Source of the DNA: Anisakis pegreffii
Taxonomy: Eukaryota > Nematoda > Chromadorea > Rhabditida > Anisakidae
Length of the DNA stretch: 64,000 nt
Assembly (NCBI GenBank): GCA_035041965.1
Contig: JAPYMA010000858.1
Span: 62,001-126,000, forward strand
Reading direction: 5' to 3'
Shown here: one piece after another, positions 56,484-64,000 of the stretch
Layout of the letters: every line of letters starts with the position of its first letter
How positions within the stretch are numbered: position 1 is the stretch's first letter
Notes under the pieces: generated by a model
The model's database searches: none
Seen by the model: the letters and a program-made list of their open reading frames with translations, nothing else
What the model was told of the DNA's origin: nothing
Made by a program: the position numbers and the translations under genes

Positions 56484-58105
56484 GTGAGTTTGACATGTGA
56501 TGATTTCGGATTAGATTCGTATCGTTTGCATACAGTTTGCATCGCATCCGTCCACAAGCGTCGCATTTCACGCACTTGTGCGCATCCGTTAGGAAATAAT
56601 TAATGAAATCATTCGAATTCGATCAGTATGCGATCAGTTGCGTTTAGCAGCGAATCAGTAATGCAGTTTAGCAGCGAATCGTTTCATCCAATTCAGATTG
56701 TATGAATGTCTGTAATCAGAATATATTGGAATTCAGTATGACAGGTGAGTGGCTGCAAAGTAATTATTGAATGCAAGCAGCGCTATGAGAGTAATTCAAT
56801 GAATGCATAAAATCGCATTTACATTCAATTGTGTTCGTTACTGCAGTCGTTATTACAAATGTATTCATTCATTCGATTATAGTAAAGATGTTGTGCTGAA
56901 CATAAAAGGATGTCAGTCATTCTTCGGAATTTTTTGCGATGAATTGAAATGGCGTGAATCAGTGAACACAATACGTGATATTTGTTTATTTAATATGACA
57001 CTTGTCACATTCACAAATTTCACTACTACTCATCTAACGACGAAAAATATTGCTTATACTTTGGGGTGTGTTCACTGCCTCATTTTATAGTGATCATTTT
57101 TCATTTCCCTCTGGTTTAATTTGTTCTGTAGACATCTTTCATTCGTTTCTTAATCGCGAAAAATTTCGGAACAAATGAGTTTTCCATAGTAACTCGTCGC
57201 TGAGATCTGATCGAAAGGAGTAGGAACAATCCATTTTTGATGGGTTTCATGGCAACCCACCTGCGAGGATTTTATAGACTGTGACGAGTTCCTCGGATTA
57301 GATTCTCGCTTTTGTATGAAAATTCTTGTATTACTTTCGGAAGCAAGGTGAATTCAAGTTTCAGCCTGTAGAAAGTGTAAACATCCATGAAACGTTGTAG
57401 GTTCATTTGTTTGAATCATCAATGACAACACTGCTCTGTGCCCATTAATTCGTAAAATCATCAACTTTCATCGAATATAAAATATCTTTCAAAATGGAAG
57501 AAGAGGATTCGAAAAATGGTCGGAACGATGCATTTAATTGTGTTTATAATCCTCTGAACGAGTTCTTCCACCACATTTTCATCTGATTCGAATTAGTCGC
57601 AAAACGATTCCATCATGCATAATGATCATTTATGGTATTACTTTCGTATTACGTTTTGATTCTGTTCAATTTATGCCGCAATGTTCAGTACTGCGAATGT
57701 TCCATGGAATTCTACCTCATTGTTAGGTGAGAATTACCGAATGTTTGTTCATTAGGGAATATAAATGTTCCCTTGTTGAGAGCAAAGTGAATCGAAGCGA
57801 ATGTATGATGTGCTCCTTCAACTAGCTGAACCCATATTTTCAATCTGACGAGCACTGTTCACTTAGGAACAAAAATGCGGCGATATCGGCAAATTATCCG
57901 AAAATTCAGTTTCAAGGAACACGCATTTGCTCAAAGCTGCTTGCTCACGGCCCATGCCCATACTTTGCTCACCTGGTGAATCCCCAATCGCTGGTCTGTA
58001 ATGTTATCATTCTCTGATCGATCGTGATATCCGATATTCATGCCATGTTTGACGTTTGTTTTGTAATCTGCCATTGAGCAGTGTAATTTTGATGCAAATT
58101 TCTAG
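56484..58105. other. Gap between innexin exon sets; no exon recognised
   Basis: I looked for innexin TM3, VTMCDF and TM4 sequences and found none. One 96-codon frame at 56803-57090 has no innexin features. This region could hold the promoter of set B. Confidence 0.45.
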
Positions 58106-61100
58106 ATGGATTTTTTGATTGACTATCTGAAATTGTTTAAAATTGTGCCTGATGGCAGTGATTCAATCGATACTTTGAATCATTATTACACGGCGATGTT
58201 GTTGATGATATCTGGAATATCAATGTCAGCCATGATTTATGTCGCGCATCCAATTCAGTGTTGGGTTCCAGCCGAATTTCAACCACAAGTAGACGTTTAG
58301 AATTGTTTCAGCAAAATGAATTTTCGAATGAATCATAACTCACTCTCAAACCTAATGTATTGTAACAAGCAATAATAGGTGTTCCCGAATTTAATGTTTA
58401 CCTTCAAATAGACATTAGTGATCCGTCCAGTTTTGGTCGAAATGCCAACATTCGGCTTCCGACCGAACAATTCCGAGAGTCGATCGGAATATTGAGGAGT
58501 AAGGTCAAATTTTTACCAATAAGAAATTCCGATTGGATTTCGTCATTAATAAACACACTCACTCACCTCAACATTTCTTTAATGATGAGTTACATTGTTA
58601 TGGATCATGATTTCAAGCTTTTGGTTAATAACTCAAAAGGCAATACAATTAGCTATCATGAAATGTAATTCTTTCAATGCTGATCACAAAAGTGATATGA
58701 AGGGCACTTTTCTGGGCTGTATCATAAATATTCAGTGGGAACACTATGCAGAGATGTACTGTTTCACGAACGGCTTCTACTTTCGTGTAGAAGATTGCTA
58801 TTTGGATAAGAATAATTCGGAGAGGATTTGCGTTAAGGATAGACAAGTTCATATTGGATACTATCAATGGCTTCCTTTAATTGCAGTACTGCAAGCTTTT
58901 ATGTTTGCGGCACCACTCTACTTCTGGCGAGTCAATTCATCAAAAACTGGTGAGATTCTTAGCAAAAATGATTGACTGAAGCGAAGGCGTATTTTTGTAG
59001 CGTATCACTTATGATCACATGTACTGAACGTGAACTGTATCCATTTGAGTTCTTAACTCTTACAATGGAACACAATTGCTTAACAATGCTTTGAACTGAC
59101 AGTGTAACAGCCTCATTGCATCATTTAGAAGGCGAGCATGTTCATGGGTGGATAGAACAGTTGGTCGCTTCTCGATGCATTGAGGTGAGATTCGAAATTC
59201 TAAAGTTTGTTATACCTATGAATCCAGAAGAATCCCGCATATCAATCAGAAAAGACAAACGAGTAATTGATGAATGAAGCAAAGCATTTTCTCGTCAAAT
59301 GAATAATGAGAAGTTCGGATATCATTCAAATAGCTTCCATGTACTGTTTTGAGGTATAAATGTAAAAGGAGTACTGAATTCGGCGGCATCAGTTAAGAAG
59401 AAATTCGATCGAGGATCGCGAATTGCACAGGTGCACATTGCAGCAGATCACTTGCAAGAGGCTCTCGACATGCAACGTGAACTTAAAGGTATTCATTCTT
59501 TCGCACCGTTCAGAGAACCATCATTTGAATTCATGCCACAACAACTCACAGTGACTTCAAAGGAAATTTTCGGTTGTGTGATCTCTTTTAGCGTGAAAGA
59601 AGGAAACCGTTATCTTTTTCGATGTAAAATTAAGTTAATGTTCCAATTTTTACAGGAGGCTTTGATTGCTTGAGATTTGGTAAACGAAATGGCGTCTATC
59701 TTGTGGCTTTATACCTATTCACTAAGGTTTGTGATTCTGCAAAGCGCTATTTTGACCCATCGTGCTTAAGTGCAATATTAACAGTGGTTCTCTCCTATCG
59801 AATAGTGGTGATGAGTATCTCTGAAATGCTGCTTTTTGCTGCATTATAAAGTCTGGAACTGGGGAATGGCATCGCATTCGATCAATTGCTATTGTGTTCA
59901 GGGATGTTTTTTCGGAACCATTTTCTGGGTGAATATGTTCGATCTTTTAATAATGAATTTCGCCAATAATCCGTAGCATTACACATGCAATACATTAGTA
60001 TGCGTAACATCAGCATAATTGAACGAATCATGTCGACTTTAAACTGCTTCAATATCCTAAAGTTGTTTCCAAGAAAACATCAAACTTAAATGCTTTTATA
60101 TTGGAACTGAAACAGATCTGAATGAAGTGTAATACTTGCAGTTATTGTATGTGTTGAATGTATTGATGCAGTTCGTTATACTGAACGCTTTTCTTGGGCC
60201 TCAGTATACATTTTGGGGTGCTGGAATTCTTTCGGATATTTGGAATGGAAAAGAATGGAACGAATCTGGCCACTTTCCTCGTGTTACTATGTGCGATTTT
60301 GACGTAAGTTGCAGCTGTACGCTCAACCTTCAATTAATAATGCCTTTATTAATCGAGCAGCCCACGAAAAATAACACACTCGTTTATTCGCACGGTTCTA
60401 ATGCATATCGTAAAATCAATTATGTTGTTTCGTTTTGTTACATCGGAATCAACGTTTATCTCGTATGGCAGTCTTGAATTTACATTTTACAAATTGAATT
60501 ATTTGAAGGTGAGGGTAATGGGTAATATTCACCGATGGACCGTTCAGTGTGTTCTTATGATCAATATGTTCAACGAGAAAATTTACATATTTTTATGGTA
60601 ACTGATTTTGTTTTGTTACATCGCAATCTGCAAAGAAAAATTTTCTGTATCCACCGCATGACATCGAAAAATGTCATCCCGTTATAATCCCATTATCAAA
60701 GCTCGTCAAATTAGCATTGCCGATTTATCGACACGAAAAATTAAACTCTTCATAACTTCGTCATTTTTTGAATGTACACGCTTCAAGTGGATAAGTGTGC
60801 CTATCGCGAGCATATTGTTATCAAACGGATCTTAATTTTTGTCCAACAGTGCAGGAGGAATAGTCACTGTTCAGAATGCAGTGCATAATACCAAGTACTG
60901 ATCTAAATCTCATAAAATATGGATTGTTTGCAGGTGGTGGTTTGTATTAGTTGGTATACTGACAATAATATCATTTTTCTACTACGTGATTGCCCTAACA
61001 GTAGGAACGAATCAACGTCAATTCGTGACGAGGTATTTGCGTTGTACGGGTGCCATTTCTAAGCAGTCGAATTCACGTAATGACGATCATCTTAACAGTT

Positions 61101-61662
61101 TCATCAATAAATTTCTACGACCCGATGGTGTATTCCTCTTACGACTGATTGAGGTTATTGAATTGTTTGTTTATTTTGGATAGTGGCTAGCCACCTAATA
61201 ATCTTTTGTGAGTAACAACACCTTATTGGTAACGGTCAACTGTGCTCATCAGTTCCGCTAATGATGAATAAATTAGCTGTCATTTTACTGTGCGCTCGAA
61301 TGTAGAATTTGGCTTTTCCATGTAGTTCAAACGTAATCGTTCTTGCTGTTTCAAGCCTATCAGCACGATTTTTCAAGTGCACTAATAAACCACTGCTTAA
61401 ACAGAAAGTGCGAACATTTTGTAGAGTTGCTGAATGAAGCGACCAACTCGAAAAAGGCATGCAGTACAGTTCAATGATGAACGGTAATAAGGGGAACAGG
61501 AGATTTGTTATATTAAAATTTCAGTCAAACGGCGGTGATTTATTGGTCGGCGAGGTTGTGAGTGCGTTGTTCAATCGTTATCGAGCTCGAATGGAAGATC
61601 ATCTTGACACTCTGCCGGTCACAGAAAGTCCGAATAGCAGTGCATCAATTCATCACAATTAA
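58106..61662 (+). CDS. Innexin (gap-junction protein), complete
   Basis: Predicted 403 aa in eight exons: 58106-58288, 58736-58949, 59354-59488, 59656-59726, 60142-60303, 60509-60597, 60934-61153, 61525-61662. All junctions are GT..AG and in phase. Landmarks in order: TM1; QCWVPAEF; loop 1 with the usual cysteines plus two more (EDCYLD and RICVK); IGYYQWLP signature and TM2; the cytoplasmic loop; [17 protein letters not shown] leading to TM3; loop 2 with VTMCDFD and [21 protein letters not shown]4 (about 20 hydrophobic residues after WWWFVL); and a tail with [18 protein letters not shown] candidate acceptor (tttctag) abuts the ATG, so the start may lie at the head of a trans-spliced or downstream exon. 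Six exons from 59354 on may be shared with set A. Acceptors gag and aag at two introns are weaker than the rest. Confidence 0.92.
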
Positions 61663-63138
61663 TTGTGCAATCATCCGAAACCACATCTTTTGATGTGTTA
61701 TATGCTGTTATATCTCATGAAAGATTTCTGTAATAATCGACTCCATTCATTTCTTCTCACAAACCCGTAGCCAACATGGAAAAGAAAGAAACTGCGTTGA
61801 ATATTCAAATGGAGTTGAACAAAAAAAGGAAATGGAATGCTTAGTTTAATAGAGCACAAATGTGTTGCTTGAACTGATGCGTCAATTCAAGCGTACTTAT
61901 CACATATTGATTCTGGACGCCGCAGCATTCTTTCGAAGAAGCTGATTCGAGCGATGTTGAAGTGAAAAAGGAGATGTATGCCCTGTCGCTCCTTGCATTC
62001 TTCGTCGCTATAGGCTCGGGTTTCAGTAAGAATATCATACCATACAATACGTTACAAAAATAATCGATGTGTTGAAATCAATTGTGAGGTGTTCATTCCA
62101 ATCCAAACTAAAAAATGACTCATTCAGTATGAGGCTTTAAATTATACCTTGCAAAACCCAGGAAAGCATCGGAACAATCTGCTTCTGCTCATTTGACTAT
62201 ATGTCTGGTTTCGTTGAAAAAATCAAGCGGAAGATAAACCTCATTATGAACTTCATACTGATACGGTTTGTATCTTAATGTGATTGGATTGGATTGAAGT
62301 AGACACCGTCCATGTCAAAGAGCTTCATTCATGTCGTCCATTGCTAAAAGCTTCAGACGAAATCTTCTCGTTTCCACTGATAAGATTGAGATTTGTATTC
62401 ACCCATTGTAATAATTGAACTATTCACAGATTTGAACCACATTAGTGAACTGTGATAACGATGTAATCTTATGCGTTAGTATTGGTTGTTGTCATTATGT
62501 CGGAATAAATTTTTATAAAGACGTTTGCTAATGATTCACAAATAAATTCCACTGTGCGTTTCATGGAATGGAATTTTTGAATGTTTTCAGCATGGAACAA
62601 TTAAAGCGTCTGTATACGTCATGATGATGAATTAGGAGACGAGACGAAACAAAAACATTATACATTTCGAATTGCTTTGAACTGCGCCCAATTCAGCATT
62701 ATTGACTCCAGCACCTTTTTGAAATCTCAAAAGATTGCCCATACTTCAGAGGTCATTCGAGACATTAAAGCAACCAGAGTGAATTCACTATGACCCAATT
62801 ATCACTGAGTCATGTCGTTGAGAAAACATACATGCAGTGACCTTGTCCGAATTTTCAACTATATAAAAGAGTTTACAACGATTATCAGCGAAGTGTGGTT
62901 TCGTTTCCGTATGGTTATATTTGTGCTATTTCATTTCCCTATTTCATTCTTTCAACATTCAAATCTTTCTTGCCAATCACTTGTATATATTTGGATATTC
63001 CACAAAAAAAGCCAATCACTTTCGTTATCAGCTGAATTTTCTTACTTCAATACACATTAGAAAGGAAAGATGATTTCGATTATCAACAGTTTCAAAATGA
63101 GTGAGTAATCAGGGTTGATGAATATGTTTTTTAAGCGT
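61663..63138. other. No gene recognised
   Basis: About 1.5 kb of AT-rich sequence between innexin and collagen-like gene. Nothing recognised on either strand. Confidence 0.4.
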
Positions 63139-63190
63139 GATCACTACGCAATGGAAAAATTTTTTTTCTAAATATGATCACTACGCGATG
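63139..63190 (+). repeat. Direct repeat gatcactacgcratg upstream of the collagen-like gene
   Basis: The 15-bp word occurs at 63139 and 63176 with one difference, 37 bp apart, about 90-140 bp before the predicted ATG at 63282. It could be a pair of regulatory sites or a small chance duplication. Confidence 0.4.
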
Positions 63191-63281
63191 AAACAAACTA
63201 TTTATAACAAATTATGAACTTTATAACGTTTACGATATAGCTGTCGATCCTAAACTCGGATAAAATCAGAAGATTGTGGTG

Positions 63282-63765
63282 ATGAGTGCGGATCTGTATT
63301 ATCGGATAGCGATATCCAGTGTGGTCATAAGTACGCTGACTGTAACAGCACTCCTCATCGCCATACCAACACTAATGGCAAGAATTGATAATGAACGACG
63401 CAACACTGAAATTGTCTCACGCAATTTCAAGGTAAGTATCATCAATAATCTTTACTGTTCTTTTCACTGATGTATATAGTTTACCCAAGTGCTGGATTTT
63501 CATTTCGAAATTTTGCTTATGAGCCATCGATGGATCGCATAGTTCAAATAAATAGGCAAGATATATGCAGTCGTTTGAACATTTCCACAGAGTAAAAATC
63601 AATCTTCCATGTTTTTTCAACTTTCGAAATCTAATATCGAATCAATCAAATGACAGGAACATTCCGAGAGCATTTGGACGACATTCAAATCAGTTGGAAA
63701 TATTGCAGCACCAATGTTTTTTTCACGACCAGTTCGTTCAATGTGGGATCGAAATACATGTCGCG
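63282..63765 (+). CDS. Cuticle-collagen-type N-terminal region, cut by the window end
   Basis: Exon 1 at 63282-63431 (ATG at 63282; donor ggtaagt) encodes a short N-terminus, one membrane-spanning segment (about residues 10-31) and a basic/acidic stretch RIDNERRNTEIV. Exon 2, starting at 63657 after tgacag, continues in phase with EHSESIWTTFKSVG, resembling the Col_cuticle_N domain of nematode cuticle collagens, which precedes the Gly-X-Y region. Its likely donor is at 63766 (gcg|gtaata). The next acceptor may be at 63881, but the frame there is not obviously collagenous and no Gly-X-Y repeats are reached. Identity as collagen is likely but not proven; another single-pass protein is possible. 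Confidence 0.55.
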
Positions 63766-64000
63766 GTAATACTTCAAATCCAACTGAGCATTTCCCTACA
63801 GGAATACTTATTTCTTATGTTGTTTCCCGATAAGTGTATTATTCATTAAGCGAATCTCGCTATCACATTCTACGTTTTCAGTGTCCATATTGTATTCACA
63901 TATTTTCTTTTACTGCGTCCACTCATTGCGTCCTCGCAACAACAAGCTAACGGGCGACATGAGCAGCACCATAAATGGATCACGTAGATACATTAGCTTG

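Noticed and set aside
63882..64000. Third exon of the collagen-like gene
   Set aside because: An acceptor (ttttcag) exists and a frame stays open to the window end, but it shows no Gly-X-Y or cysteine box in the matching phase.

Overview
The window looks like nuclear DNA from a nematode. It is AT-rich, its genes are cut into many short exons with GT..AG introns, and many acceptors end in TTTCAG or TTTTAG. Gene content agrees: innexin gap-junction exons, a nematode-style carboxylesterase, and a likely cuticle-collagen N-terminus at the right edge. Density is low (about five genes in 64 kb) and some introns exceed 2 kb, which fits a large parasitic-type genome better than a compact one like Caenorhabditis. 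The species cannot be named from the sequence.

Layout. 1-13.9 kb: no convincing gene, but the densest repeat territory. It holds a 749-bp terminal-inverted-repeat element with GC-rich cargo (9.5-10.3 kb), a 548-bp tandem array carrying two copies of a GC-rich hairpin unit (10.4-11.7 kb), a histone-type stem-loop, and a compact hairpin with UUCG turns at 12.65 kb. 13.94-20.61 kb (+): a complete 11-exon tRNA guanosine-N2-methyltransferase (TRMT11) gene. 23.03-31.78 kb (-): a complete 11-exon carboxylesterase gene, convergent with TRMT11. 31.8-38.7 kb: no gene recognised, one hAT-like element. 38.69-42.33 kb (+): a complete 10-exon class I/II aminotransferase. 42.6-49 kb: a decayed mariner transposase, then a repeat complex in which two inverted arrays of a 176-bp unit flank about 4 kb containing a tandem pair of the small TIR element. 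49-55.2 kb: no gene recognised. 55.2-61.7 kb (+): an innexin locus with two different N-terminal exon sets but one set of downstream exons. 63.28 kb to the end (+): collagen-like first exons that run off the window.

The genes are unrelated housekeeping or tissue genes and I see no operon. All exon models were built by hand from reading frame, splice sites and family alignment. Phases are consistent through every intron listed, giving predicted proteins of 453 aa (TRMT11), 557 aa (carboxylesterase), 430 aa (aminotransferase) and 403 aa (innexin). The best candidates for something undescribed are the paired GC-rich hairpin units at 10.67-11.43 kb, whose outer stems differ between copies yet still pair; the inverted 176-bp arrays with an intact 36-codon frame per unit; and the alternative-N-terminus innexin arrangement.
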